From Anaerolineales bacterium (GTDB lineage Bacteria; Chloroflexota; Anaerolineae; 4572-78; J111), in contig JACKAT010000008.1 in the NCBI GenBank assembly GCA_020634935.1, positions 90,059 to 154,058 on the forward strand: a stretch of 64,000 bases of DNA, given 5' to 3'. Under the pieces are notes generated by a model that saw nothing but the letters and a program-made list of their open reading frames with translations, ran no database searches and was not told the origin of the DNA. Shown in pieces: positions 8,279 to 16,723 of the stretch. How positions within the stretch are numbered: the first letter of the stretch is position 1; the number at the start of each line of letters is the position of its first letter. The position numbers were made by a program, and so were the translations under genes.

Positions 8279-8593
8279 TTACGAAACCACAACAACCTCA
8301 TCCGTCACCAGCCGAAAGCGATCAGGCGCACAGTGGGCCTTGATATCCGCCCCGGCCTGAGCGCCGAATTCGGACTCGAGGGCCGCTTTGAAATCATCCA
8401 GCGTATCGAAATACAACTCAGACACGGCATCGTAGGGGCCGTCGGCGTGTTCCGGCTGCACCACGCTCATGCGGTAGTGGCGAATTTTGGGAAACTGCTT
8501 GCCGATAGCCGCATGCTCCTCAAAGGCCCACGTCCGAAACGCCTCGATACTCATGCCTTCCTTACGTTTCATCAATGATACAATTTTTACCAT
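8279..8593 (-). CDS. EthD-family (dimeric alpha/beta barrel) protein
   Basis: 104 residues, opening MVKIVSLMKRKEGMSIEAF and continuing FRTWAFEEHAAIGKQFPKIRHYRMS, typical of the EthD/ABM-like ferredoxin-fold family. Members are small dimeric proteins attached to degradation pathways as accessory factors, lyases or monooxygenase-like enzymes. An AGGAG ribosome-binding site precedes the start. It is the last gene of the minus-strand block after the molybdenum hydroxylase genes, but 289 bp of repeats separate them, so co-transcription is uncertain. Confidence 0.8.
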   Translation of the reverse strand: MVKIVSLMKRKEGMSIEAFRTWAFEEHAAIGKQFPKIRHYRMSVVQPEHADGPYDAVSELYFDTLDDFKAALESEFGAQAGADIKAHCAPDRFRLVTDEVVVVS

Positions 8594-8614
8594 AATAATC
8601 TCCTGTGAGAATAG

Positions 8615-8650
8615 ATGTTGTAGGACAAACTTAAGTTTGTCCTACAACAT
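8615..8650. repeat. 36-bp perfect palindrome (ATGTTGTAGGACAAACTT and its complement)
   Basis: The two 18-bp halves meet without a loop. A 26-bp core of the same palindrome (GTAGGACAAACTT half) occurs at 27007-27032. Confidence 0.85.
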
Positions 8651-8704
8651 TTTCATTGTCGGTGTCGTCCAAAAGGGACTGTTCGACTCTTGTAAAAATA
8701 GAGG

Positions 8705-8764
8705 TCTGGAGCGTCAAAGTTTACTTTGACCTGACTCTGAATGACAAAGCCAGCTTTGTCGCTC
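8705..8764. repeat. compound hairpin repeat with GGAGC...GCTCC ends (copy 1)
   Basis: Outer ends GGAGC and GCTCC enclose two inner palindromes, TCAAAGTTTACTTTGA and GACAAAGCCAGCTTTGTC. Related elements lie at 14339-14391, 28719-28762 and 31823-31879. Confidence 0.7.
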
Positions 8765-8882
8765 CGTTACATTTTTATTCTGGGTGTTGTCTCAATCGAG
8801 ACGGTCTGACTCCTGTCGTTAATGATAGGAATGAACAAAAGTCAACTAGAATATTCCGTGAGAAAATTAGAGATTGGATTGG

Positions 8883-9902
8883 CTACGCTTGAGCCGCCTT
8901 CTCTTCCAACGCTCTAAGGACCACCTCCGGTGTAACCGGCAGGGTGGTAATCCGCACGCCGAGCGCATTGTTGATGGCGTTCACAATCGCCGGAATGGGG
9001 CAGTTGGCCGTCATCTCGCCGACGCCTTTAACGCCGTACGGGCCGTTCGACGACGGAAATTCAAGCACCACACTCTCCATCTCCGGCAGTTCCGCCGGGC
9101 CGGGCATCAGATAATCGCTGAAGTTAAGCGGGCCGTGATCGATGGCCGGGTAGTAGGGATTGGTGGTTTCGTACAGGGCGTGGCCGATGCCCATCAACGC
9201 CCCGCCGACAATCTGCCCTTCGACCAGAGCCGGGTTGACCTGCTGACCCACTTCATAGGCGCTCTTGAGACTCAACACCTTGACCTCGCCGGTTTCGGTG
9301 TCAACCTCCACCTCGGCGACGGTGCAAGCGTGGGCCTCGGTCGAGTCGGGGTCCATTTCGCCGGTCAGGGGATCGACCTTACTTTTGGGCTTCATATAGA
9401 TCCCACGTCCGGCGATGGTTTTGCCGTGTTTGAAATGCGCTGCCAAAGCCGTATCGATGACGCTGATCGACCGATCCGGCACACCTTTGACCACAATGCT
9501 GCCGTTGCCGTCCAATTCCAAATCATCCGGGCTGGCTTCCAATTCATCGGCGGCTACATCCAGCAGGGCTTTTTTGGCCTCGTTGGCCGCCATCATCACC
9601 GCGTTGCCCACCCGATGCGTGGCTCGGCTGGCAAAGGTACCCATACAGTGCGGCCCGGTGTCGGTGTCGGCGGTATCGATTATGACGGTGTCGAAGGGAA
9701 CGCCCAGCGTCTCTGCCCCAATCTGGGCAATGACCGTTTTAAGCCCCTGGCCTAAATCGGTGCTGGAGAGAGAGATAATGAAGTTCCCGGTTGTGCTGGC
9801 GTGAATGAGCGCCTGTGAGGGATCGCCCCCCAGATTCATGCCGGTGGGGTAATTGATAGCAGCCATCCCCTGGCCTCGAACCTTAGTCATGTTGACCCCC
9901 AT
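8883..9902 (-). CDS. molybdenum hydroxylase, molybdopterin-binding medium subunit (NdhM-like, C-terminal half of the usual large subunit)
   Basis: 339 residues corresponding to the second molybdopterin half of xanthine dehydrogenase-type large subunits. GQGMAAINYPTGMNLGGDPSQA, SSTDLGQGLKT and FASRATHRVGNA are cofactor-binding stretches. GVKGVGEMTANCP near the C-terminus carries the catalytic Glu of the GxGE motif. It starts at ATG 9902 and overlaps the end of the preceding gene by 20 bp. In most relatives the two halves are one protein of about 750-800 residues. In nicotinate dehydrogenase of Eubacterium barkeri they are separate (NdhL and NdhM). A frameshift at the GGGGG run near the junction cannot be excluded. 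Confidence 0.85.
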   Translation of the reverse strand: MGVNMTKVRGQGMAAINYPTGMNLGGDPSQALIHASTTGNFIISLSSTDLGQGLKTVIAQIGAETLGVPFDTVIIDTADTDTGPHCMGTFASRATHRVGNAVMMAANEAKKALLDVAADELEASPDDLELDGNGSIVVKGVPDRSISVIDTALAAHFKHGKTIAGRGIYMKPKSKVDPLTGEMDPDSTEAHACTVAEVEVDTETGEVKVLSLKSAYEVGQQVNPALVEGQIVGGALMGIGHALYETTNPYYPAIDHGPLNFSDYLMPGPAELPEMESVVLEFPSSNGPYGVKGVGEMTANCPIPAIVNAINNALGVRITTLPVTPEVVLRALEEKAAQA

Positions 9903-11253
9903 TTCTGTCCCAAGAATTCATTGCCAGTAGATGTTCCGGTAGCTCGTGTCCCGCCAATTTGGCTGCGGCCTGCATCGTCTCGATAAAAGTGACGTCCTCG
10001 GCCACCTTGCGGTGCGGGCGCACATCGCCATTGCGATAGGCGTTGATAAAGCGAATCGTCCACGGGTCCAGCCCCACCGTCGCGGCGATCTTGTCCATTT
10101 GCAGTTCAATAGCGAAGGAGGCCATCGTCACCCCAAAGCCTCGAAAGGCGCTGCCGGGGGTGTGGTTGGTGAAAACGCAGTGGGCATCGATATGGACGTT
10201 GGGGATGGTGTAGGGACCGGCCACATTGGCCGCGTGCTTGGTTACGGCGTATGGTGTGTGGCGGTTGTAAGCCCCGGCATCGGCATAGGAGGTGATCTGT
10301 CGGGCCACTATCCGGCCGTCTTTCATCACGCCATCCTTATACTTCAGCCGCCAGGCGCTGCGCGGCGACGAGACCTGCATCTCCTCGGCCCGGCTGTAGA
10401 TGAATTTGACCGGCCGGCCCGTTTTCATCGCGGCCAGGGTGGTAATCGGCTCGGTGATGACATCGACCTTGCCGCCGAACCCGCCGCCCACCGTGCCGCC
10501 GACAAAATGCAGCTTTTGAAAGGGGACCTGCAAAATCAGCGCGGTGTTATCCAGCGAGAAATAAAGCGCCTGGGTGTTCGTATGCACCGTCACGCGGCCG
10601 TCGGCTTCGGGCTTGGCCACACAGCCGGTGGTTTCGGTCGGCGCGTGCTCGATGGGCTTGGTATTGTAGGTTTCTTCCACAATAAAATCGGCCTGGGCGA
10701 ATCCCGCTTCGACATCGCCGTAACGCACCCGACGGCAGTGGTGGCCTTCGTAGATAAAGTAGTTGACGCCCGTATCGGCGACGATAGGCGCGCCGGGTTT
10801 GAGCGCCTCTTCGACATCGAACACGGCCGGCAGTTCTTCCAAATCGAGCTTTACTTTGGCAACCGCCTCCAGGGCTGCTTCCTCCGTTTCGGCCAAAATA
10901 GCCGCTATCGGCTCGCCCTGATAGCGCACTTTATCGACGGCCAGCACCGGTTCGTCGTCGGGTCCCACGCCGATCAAACACAAAATGGTATAGATATTTT
11001 TAGGGACATCCCGATGAGTCAGCACCCGCACGAAGCCGGGTACCTTTTCGGCTTCGGAAAAGTCGATGCCGTTAATTTTGGCGTGGGGGACGGGACTGCG
11101 GACCATCTTTAAATGCAGCATACCCGGATAGTGAACATCGCCAACAAATTTGGTGGTTCCGGTGACGTGGCCCATACCGTCTCGGCGCGGCACCGATTGG
11201 CCCACCACACGATATTTCTTTTCCGCCGCTTTTTCCAAAACATTAGCGCCCAT
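9883..11253 (-). CDS. molybdenum hydroxylase, molybdopterin-binding large subunit (NdhL-like, N-terminal half)
   Basis: 456 residues. An N-terminal a/b hammerhead domain (GQSVPRRDGMGHVTGTTKFVGD) is followed by the first molybdopterin domain, with GGTVGGGFGGK and RGFGVTMASFAIE as cofactor motifs. The frame ends about 20 codons before the GQGMAAI segment that starts the next gene. It overlaps the Fe-S subunit gene by 11 bp, so translation is probably coupled. The enzyme would hydroxylate a heterocycle, aldehyde or similar compound, moving electrons from Mo to 2Fe-2S to FAD. The substrate is unknown. Confidence 0.88.
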   Translation of the reverse strand: MGANVLEKAAEKKYRVVGQSVPRRDGMGHVTGTTKFVGDVHYPGMLHLKMVRSPVPHAKINGIDFSEAEKVPGFVRVLTHRDVPKNIYTILCLIGVGPDDEPVLAVDKVRYQGEPIAAILAETEEAALEAVAKVKLDLEELPAVFDVEEALKPGAPIVADTGVNYFIYEGHHCRRVRYGDVEAGFAQADFIVEETYNTKPIEHAPTETTGCVAKPEADGRVTVHTNTQALYFSLDNTALILQVPFQKLHFVGGTVGGGFGGKVDVITEPITTLAAMKTGRPVKFIYSRAEEMQVSSPRSAWRLKYKDGVMKDGRIVARQITSYADAGAYNRHTPYAVTKHAANVAGPYTIPNVHIDAHCVFTNHTPGSAFRGFGVTMASFAIELQMDKIAATVGLDPWTIRFINAYRNGDVRPHRKVAEDVTFIETMQAAAKLAGHELPEHLLAMNSWDRNGGQHD

Positions 11254-11731
11254 TTTGGCCTCCTTTTAGTGCTTGCGCCGCCGCTTCGACCGCCTCGATA
11301 ATGGCGGTGTAGCCGGTGCAGCGGCAAATATTGCCGGAAATGGCCTCGACAATCTCCTCACGGGAGGGGGTGGGATTGCGATCCAACAGGGCTTTGGTGG
11401 TTAAAATCATGCCCGGCGAACAGTAACCGCACTGCACCGCGTAATGGTCGAAAAATGCACGTTGAACCGGGTGCAGCCCGTCGATAGGCGTCAATCCTTC
11501 TAGCGTAGTGACCTGCTGGCCGGCCACATCTTCCGCCGGCAGTAAACAAGACAACACCGGTTCGCCGTTGAGCAGCACGGTGCAACTGCCGCAGCCGCCT
11601 TGCCGGCAGCCGGTTTTGGTGGCGGTGTGGCCTAACTGCTCCCGCAGCACCACTTGCAGCGTGGTCAACGGTTTGACCATCACCTCGGTTTCTCGTCCGT
11701 TGAGCGTAAAGCTGACAACTTTGGAAGCCAT
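11243..11731 (-). CDS. molybdenum hydroxylase, [2Fe-2S] small subunit (NdhS/CoxS-like)
   Basis: 162 residues with all eight cluster cysteines: the plant-ferredoxin-type set in CRQGGCGSC plus the later C of VLSCLL, and the second set in CGYCSPGM and CRCTGY. It carries electrons from the molybdenum centre to FAD. It abuts the FAD subunit gene (stop and start adjacent) and overlaps the large-subunit gene by 11 bp, a tight operon. Confidence 0.95.
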   Translation of the reverse strand: MASKVVSFTLNGRETEVMVKPLTTLQVVLREQLGHTATKTGCRQGGCGSCTVLLNGEPVLSCLLPAEDVAGQQVTTLEGLTPIDGLHPVQRAFFDHYAVQCGYCSPGMILTTKALLDRNPTPSREEIVEAISGNICRCTGYTAIIEAVEAAAQALKGGQNGR

Positions 11732-12562
11732 TTATTGCTCCTGTTCCATAATTTGAGTGAGGACCCGCTCCAAGATGACTCTGACCATCCTTTGCCGATA
11801 CCAGCCGCTGGCCACAGCATCGCTGGGCGGATCGACCGTTTCCGCAGCCGCCTGCGCCGCCGCCGTGATTGTTTCCCCATTGAGCGGCTGGCCAACGAGC
11901 ATTTTTTCGGCGGGGATGGCCCGTACCGGCGTGGCGGCGACGCCGTTCAGAGCAATCGAGGCCGCGGTTACGCTGTCGCCGTCTCGCGTGATGTGAGCGG
12001 CGATGGTCACCACGGCGGGGGTGTTATAAGCCCGACGGCCAAATTTATGATAAACGGTTTGGCCGGTGGGCGGCGGCACGAGAATATCGGCCAAGAGTTC
12101 TCCCGGCTCCAATTGGCGGTTCGCGGCAAAGAAATCGGCCAGCGGCAAAACACGCTCCCCGTTCCGGTTGATCACCCTCAAATCGGCATTCAGGGCCAGT
12201 AAGGCGGTGGCGACATCGCCGTAAGGGTTACGGGCAAATAAGTTACCGCCGACCGTCGCCATATTCCGCAGCGACCAGGACGCCGCGCTCCGGGCCGCTT
12301 GCGACAGCATCGGCACGCTCTCATTATTCGCTAACGTACTCAATGTCGTCGTAGCGCCAATCGACAGCTTGCCGTTGATTGTGATGGCATCCAGTCCGAC
12401 ACGACGCAAGCCCATCACCTGATCGGGCAGCAGATGCCCCTCGTTCATGCGCATCATGGCGATGGTGCCGCCGGCCATTACCAGCAAATCCGGGCCGCGT
12501 TCGGCCAGCAGGGTAACGGCTTCGTCGAGTGACTCCGGTAAAAAATAGTCTTTTACAATCAC
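11732..12562 (-). CDS. molybdenum hydroxylase, FAD-binding subunit (NdhF/CoxM-like)
   Basis: 276 residues of the CO dehydrogenase flavoprotein family. The FAD motifs are VMAGGTIAMMRM and NMATVGGNLFARNPYGD. GTG at 12562 is the start because a perfect AAGGAGGT (12569-12576) lies 6 bp upstream; an ATG nine codons earlier would lie upstream of the Shine-Dalgarno. It is the first of the four enzyme genes, giving the order F-S-L-M. The cyclase-family gene ends 36 bp upstream. Confidence 0.93.
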   Translation of the reverse strand: MIVKDYFLPESLDEAVTLLAERGPDLLVMAGGTIAMMRMNEGHLLPDQVMGLRRVGLDAITINGKLSIGATTTLSTLANNESVPMLSQAARSAASWSLRNMATVGGNLFARNPYGDVATALLALNADLRVINRNGERVLPLADFFAANRQLEPGELLADILVPPPTGQTVYHKFGRRAYNTPAVVTIAAHITRDGDSVTAASIALNGVAATPVRAIPAEKMLVGQPLNGETITAAAQAAAETVDPPSDAVASGWYRQRMVRVILERVLTQIMEQEQ

Positions 12563-12598
12563 ATTAATACCTCCTTGTACTATGGCCACAGAAGATAG

Positions 12599-13267
12599 TT
12601 AATCGAGCAGAGCGAAAAACCGAGCCGGCGATCCTTCCGCTCCGCGAATTTTGATAAACGGCCCGAAAAATTGAAATCGTCGATCGGTGGGCAGTTTGGA
12701 AAAATTGGTGAGCTGCTGCATCAAAATCGCGCCGTTTTCCAACACGATCTTGTGAATGATGAACTCTTCCGAGGTGAAATTGGGCAAGCGGGCGCAATAT
12801 TCGCTGAAACAGTCGAAGCCGACCGCTTTGGCCCCACGATCGATCAACCACTGGGCCGCCTCAGGGGAACAGTAGGGCGACTCCATGTAGTAGGTGGGGA
12901 AATTACCCCAGTGCTTTTCAGTCCAATCGGTGCGAACCAGCACGATATCGCCGGGTTGAATGGCGGGTGCGTGGGTCTCCAGATCGGCCACAGAGATTTC
13001 GTGGTTAGCCTCGGCAAAGCTCAAATCGACCACCAGCGCCTGGCCAAAAACCCGGGCCAGATCGACATCGACGGCGGTTTCGCCGTCTTCCTGGACGTGC
13101 TTGGTAAAATCGACATGCGAGCCGGTGTGAAGCAGCATTTCGATTTTGCTGGCCTGCCAAAAGCCGGGGCCGCGATGATAGCTGGTCATCTGAAATTGCA
13201 GATTGACCGACGGCGGGCTGAGGGTATCTTCGCCAATAGGCACGGACAAATCGACAATTTGGGTCAT
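12599..13267 (-). CDS. cyclase-family metal-dependent hydrolase
   Basis: 222 residues of the kynurenine-formamidase/cyclase family. The metal-binding motif HTGSHVDFTKH gives H47, H51, D53 and H57. Members hydrolyse N-formyl amides, isatin-type lactams or lactones. An AAAGGAAA ribosome-binding site precedes the ATG. Its place between the fumarylacetoacetase-fold gene and the molybdenum hydroxylase suggests one degradative pathway with hydroxylation, ring or amide opening and C-C or ether cleavage, but the order is not known. Confidence 0.88.
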   Translation of the reverse strand: MTQIVDLSVPIGEDTLSPPSVNLQFQMTSYHRGPGFWQASKIEMLLHTGSHVDFTKHVQEDGETAVDVDLARVFGQALVVDLSFAEANHEISVADLETHAPAIQPGDIVLVRTDWTEKHWGNFPTYYMESPYCSPEAAQWLIDRGAKAVGFDCFSEYCARLPNFTSEEFIIHKIVLENGAILMQQLTNFSKLPTDRRFQFFGPFIKIRGAEGSPARFFALLD

Positions 13268-13396
13268 AATCGTTTCCTTTACATAGTTTGAGCCTTCAGC
13301 TTTCAGCGTTCGGCCGTCAGCTTTAGTCTCTTTACCGGCTCATTAAATTCACAAATCGCCACAAAAGCTGATGGCCGACAGCTAAGAGCTGAACGC

Positions 13397-14311
13397 TTAT
13401 ATAACCGAATTGCGGAGTATCCCCAAACCCTCTATCTCGACTTCGACGACATCGCCGGATTTGAGAAAAACTTTGGGCTCTCGAAACACACCAACGCCGT
13501 GGGGCGTGCCGGTGATAATCACATCACCGGGATTAAGGGTTGAAGATTGGGTAATGAAAGCGATCAGTTCGGGAATTTTGAAAATCATTTCGCCGGTGTT
13601 TGAGTCTTGCATCAACTCGCCGTTCAACCGGCAGCGGATGGCCAGATTGTGCGGATCGGCAATTTCATCGGTGGTCACCAGATAAGGCCCCAGCGGGCAA
13701 AAGGTGTCGAACGACTTACCGCGAACCCACTGGCCGTCGGAAAATTGCACATCGCGGGCGCTGACATCGTTGGCGATGGTGTAACCAGCGATATAGTCAT
13801 AGGCCGCTTCAAGTGGCACATTTCGGGCAGTGCGGCCGATGACCAGAGCCAATTCAGCCTCATAATCAACCTGCTGGCTGACATCTGAGTTCAAGGTAAT
13901 CGATTTTTCGGGACCAATAAGGGTCGAAGGAAATTTGGCGAACAGCAGCGGTCGCTCCGGCACCGCGACGCCCTGCTCGCGGCAGTGGTCGTGATAGTTG
14001 AGACCAACACAGACGATTTTACTGGGATTAGGCACGGGAGCCATGATTTCGATGTCCGAGAGGTGGTGGACAAACGGCTGTTCGATGATATTAGGCAGCG
14101 ATTTAACCCAGGCGATAACATCAGTGACGATCGGCCAAATCGTATCACTATCGGCCAGCAGTGACATCATATCGGTTGAAATTACAATGGAGGTGGCCTC
14201 ATTATGCTGCTGTTGAAAGGCGAGAGCCGCCTGGGGTAAATTAATAATGACCTTGTCTAACAGTACACCAATGTAAGTTGTTCCGCGATGAACATAGGTT
14301 GTCAGTTTCAA
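13397..14311 (-). CDS. fumarylacetoacetate hydrolase-family protein
   Basis: 304 residues. The FAH-fold core has the metal ligands in YEAELALVIGR and ANDVSARD and the characteristic KSFDTFCPLGPYLVT segment. Relatives hydrolyse 3-fumarylpyruvate or acylpyruvates, hydrate 2-oxopent-4-enoate, or dehydrate 2,4-didehydro-3-deoxy sugar acids. TTG at 14311 is the start because AAGGAG (14319-14324) is 7 bp upstream. The frame extends further upstream but that part looks untranslated. The regulator gene ends 101 bp upstream on the same strand. Confidence 0.9.
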   Translation of the reverse strand: MKLTTYVHRGTTYIGVLLDKVIINLPQAALAFQQQHNEATSIVISTDMMSLLADSDTIWPIVTDVIAWVKSLPNIIEQPFVHHLSDIEIMAPVPNPSKIVCVGLNYHDHCREQGVAVPERPLLFAKFPSTLIGPEKSITLNSDVSQQVDYEAELALVIGRTARNVPLEAAYDYIAGYTIANDVSARDVQFSDGQWVRGKSFDTFCPLGPYLVTTDEIADPHNLAIRCRLNGELMQDSNTGEMIFKIPELIAFITQSSTLNPGDVIITGTPHGVGVFREPKVFLKSGDVVEVEIEGLGILRNSVI

Positions 14312-14338
14312 TGACGGTCTCCTTATGAAGTTAAAATT

Positions 14339-14391
14339 CTGGAGCAGCCAAGCTTGCTTTGTCAACGGTCAAAGTAAACTTTGGCGCTCCC
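14339..14391. repeat. compound hairpin repeat with GGAGC...GCTCC ends (copy 2)
   Basis: GGAGC opens and GCTCC closes the element. Inside are AAGCTTGCTTTG and TCAAAGTAAACTTTG. It sits between the regulator gene and the FAH gene. Confidence 0.7.
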
Positions 14392-14412
14392 GCAAATCTG
14401 GGTCTGAAAGGA

Positions 14413-15144
14413 TTATTCCCCAGACATTTTAGGCAGCGAGGCGACCAACTTGGCCTGCACGTTATTGAGATGTTGCAGCATCGCCGCTTGAGCCGCCTCC
14501 GAATCTTTGGCCTCCAAGGCGGCGACAATCGCTTGATGATCGGCCAGCGACTGCTCGCGAATACCGTCGAGTTCCGTCGTTCGGGTACGGCTGGCTCGGG
14601 CCAAATGGTTAACGGAGTCGAAAATTCGAGTTAGAATCGGGTTTTGAGCAATTTCGGTGATCTTTTTATGTAGATCGACATCAACTTCAAGAAACGCCGC
14701 CGGATCGGCGACGGCTTGTTCGGAGCGAGCCAGGTTGGCTTTTAATTCGGTAATATTTTCGGCGGTGATCCGTTTCGCCGCCAGGCCAATGATGCCGACC
14801 TCAAGGATTTTGCGGGCTTCGAACAGTTGAAGCAGCGTCGAGTCATCCAATGCCAGCACCAAAGACAACTGCTCAACCAGCAGCTCCGGGTCCAACGACG
14901 AAACGTAGGTGCCGTCGCCCTGCCGAATCTCCAACACATTCATCATCGACAACGCCCGCAGTCCCTCCCGCAATGAAGGCCGGCTGACCTGCATCATCGC
15001 CGCCAATTCTCGTTCCGGGGGCAGTTTATCGCCGGCCTTAAGCTGCTTTTCTTTCAGCAGAGTCATCAACCGCCGGGCGATCATCTGCCACAGCGGTTCT
15101 TTTTCAAATGTCCCAAACTTTGTGGTTAAATTTTGTTCGATCAT
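14413..15144 (-). CDS. GntR-family transcriptional regulator, FadR/FCD subfamily
   Basis: 243 residues. The winged helix (about 15-85) contains DKLPPERELAAMM and VSRPSLREGLRAL, the classic FadR-group recognition region. The FCD domain follows with DVDLHKK, ADHQ and LQHLNN supplying the metal/ligand residues. Targets are probably the minus-strand catabolic genes downstream and perhaps the kinase upstream. Its own promoter overlaps a perfect FadR-type palindrome, so it is probably autoregulated. The sequence is clearly different from the regulator at 563. Confidence 0.93.
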   Translation of the reverse strand: MIEQNLTTKFGTFEKEPLWQMIARRLMTLLKEKQLKAGDKLPPERELAAMMQVSRPSLREGLRALSMMNVLEIRQGDGTYVSSLDPELLVEQLSLVLALDDSTLLQLFEARKILEVGIIGLAAKRITAENITELKANLARSEQAVADPAAFLEVDVDLHKKITEIAQNPILTRIFDSVNHLARASRTRTTELDGIREQSLADHQAIVAALEAKDSEAAQAAMLQHLNNVQAKLVASLPKMSGE

Positions 15145-15160
15145 AGGTCAACAGGCCAAA

Positions 15161-15171
15161 TGGTCAGACCA
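15161..15171. promoter_or_regulatory. FadR-type operator TGGTCAGACCA
   Basis: A perfect TGGT-N3-ACCA palindrome, the form bound by FadR-group GntR proteins, lies just downstream of the expected transcription start and 17 bp before the regulator's start codon. Binding by the adjacent regulator is inferred. Confidence 0.7.
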
Positions 15172-15181
15172 ATTTATCTAA

Positions 15182-15210
15182 ACTATAACCAGACAGGATG
15201 AGAATGTCAA
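15182..15210 (-). promoter_or_regulatory. sigma70-type promoter of the second GntR gene
   Basis: On the minus strand, TTGACA (15210-15205) and TATAGT (15187-15182) are separated by exactly 17 bp. Confidence 0.75.
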
Positions 15211-15226
15211 ATCAAACCGGATAAGT

Positions 15227-16723
15227 TCAACGCCGTTCAAACTCGGCCAATTGGTGAGCGATGGCGCTGAGGTGGCGATCAGCCTCGCGATAAATCTCAA
15301 ACAGGTCGTTGTAAATTACGTGTCGTCGAGTATCCGGCTCCAGCCGTCTCTCGATTTTGACCAGCGGTTGAATCGAGGCCGGATCGAGATCGAAAAAGCC
15401 TGCCGCCACCCCGGTAATCAAGGCCGCGCCAAAAGCCGCATCCTGCTCGACCGGCAGCAGCAAGGTCTCACCCAGCACATCACATACCATTTGCGACCAA
15501 AGTTGGCTTTTCGATCCGCCGCCAATGAGACGATACTCTTGATAAGTCAGGCCAATCTCGGCCAACCCCGCGATGGCATCCCGCAGGGCAAAAGCCACCC
15601 CTTCGAGCGCGGCGCGGGTAAAGTGGGCCTGGGTGTGGCGCATCGTGGCGCCAATGAAGTTAGCCCGTAGCCGATCATCCCAATGGGGCGCCCACTCGCC
15701 CAGAAGGTGAGGGTGAAACAGCAACCCTTCACTGCCGGGCGCAATTTGTGCCGCCGCGGCGTCCATTTCGGCAAAGGAGGGCTGCCGCCACAGGTTATCG
15801 CGCAGCCAGCGTGGCACCGTCGCCGCCGATTTGGTGCCGCTGCCGGGATACCATAATCCATCGATGATGTGCCGGTAATTGAGAATACGCAGATCGTCGA
15901 TAGGCGTCGGGTTGACCACGGCCAAGCGACCGACGCTGGCCAGTTTGACCATCCCCTGCCCCGGCTGCAACAAGCCGGAGCCAAAGACCTCGGCCACCGT
16001 ATCGGTCGTGCCGGCGATAACGGGAGTCCCCGGCGCTAGTCCTGTGTCCGCCGCGCCTTGTTGGCTCACCGTCGAGACGACCTCCGTCGGGTGAACAATT
16101 CGAGGTAAAGCATTGTCCGGCAACCCCAAATCGCGGTAGAAATCGGGCAGCCAGGTCTCGGCCACCGGATCAAACAGCAGTGTACCGGCGGCGTCGATCG
16201 AGTCGGTTATATAGTCCGGTGCCAGCCGGTGCCGGACGTAATCTTTTTGAAAAAGGATACGCTCAACTTTCTGCCAAACCTCGAACTCGTTGTCTTTGAC
16301 CCACAGCAACTGCGGCCAGGTCCACAGTGGCGTCACCGAGTTTCGCGCCTGGCGTTGAACCCGATCCCCCCAGTCAGCCAAAATTTGTTGGCACTGCGGA
16401 CCGCTGCGTTGATCAAAGGTGAGGATGCATGGCCGTAGCGGCCGATCCTGATGATCGAGCAACACCGTATTGTGGGTTACCGCCACCAGACCAACCATCG
16501 CGATCTGATCAGCCGTTATCCCCGCCTGGGCAATAACCCGGCGCGTGGTTTGGGCAAAAGCAGCGTACCAATCGTCGGGATTTTGTTCCACCCAACCCGG
16601 TTGAGGATAAGCGGTCGGGTACTCGGCTCCAACGCTGGCCACCACCTGCCCGGAATTATTGAGAATAAGGGTTTTGCAACTGCCGGAACCGAGATCGCTG
16701 GCCAGAATATAGGATTTAGACAT
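15227..16723 (-). CDS. FGGY-family carbohydrate kinase
   Basis: 498 residues with the two actin-like domains of FGGY kinases. The N-terminal phosphate loop is DLGSGSCKT, and the catalytic Asp is probably D241 in AGTTDTVAEVFG. The C-terminal IGGGSKSQLWSQMVCDVLGE is the FGGY signature region. It lacks the MHG motif of xylulokinases, having VTHNT at that place, so it probably phosphorylates a different ketose or polyol than the XylB at 31988. AAGGAGA precedes the ATG. It is transcribed towards the regulator gene. Confidence 0.9.
   Translation of the reverse strand: MSKSYILASDLGSGSCKTLILNNSGQVVASVGAEYPTAYPQPGWVEQNPDDWYAAFAQTTRRVIAQAGITADQIAMVGLVAVTHNTVLLDHQDRPLRPCILTFDQRSGPQCQQILADWGDRVQRQARNSVTPLWTWPQLLWVKDNEFEVWQKVERILFQKDYVRHRLAPDYITDSIDAAGTLLFDPVAETWLPDFYRDLGLPDNALPRIVHPTEVVSTVSQQGAADTGLAPGTPVIAGTTDTVAEVFGSGLLQPGQGMVKLASVGRLAVVNPTPIDDLRILNYRHIIDGLWYPGSGTKSAATVPRWLRDNLWRQPSFAEMDAAAAQIAPGSEGLLFHPHLLGEWAPHWDDRLRANFIGATMRHTQAHFTRAALEGVAFALRDAIAGLAEIGLTYQEYRLIGGGSKSQLWSQMVCDVLGETLLLPVEQDAAFGAALITGVAAGFFDLDPASIQPLVKIERRLEPDTRRHVIYNDLFEIYREADRHLSAIAHQLAEFERR

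Noticed and set aside
8487..8892. Short plus-strand open frames (78-80 codons) over the spacer at 8.6-8.9 kb
   Set aside because: They translate palindromic repeats and the end of the EthD-like gene in reverse; no start signals.
9883..9902. Treating the split molybdopterin subunit as a pseudogene
   Set aside because: Both parts keep cofactor and catalytic motifs, the second has its own ATG, and nicotinate dehydrogenase provides a precedent. A frameshift remains possible and is noted in the finding.
9946..11112. 388-codon plus-strand open frame opposite the molybdenum hydroxylase large subunit
   Set aside because: Antisense shadow; the minus-strand frame shows clear family motifs and operon overlaps.
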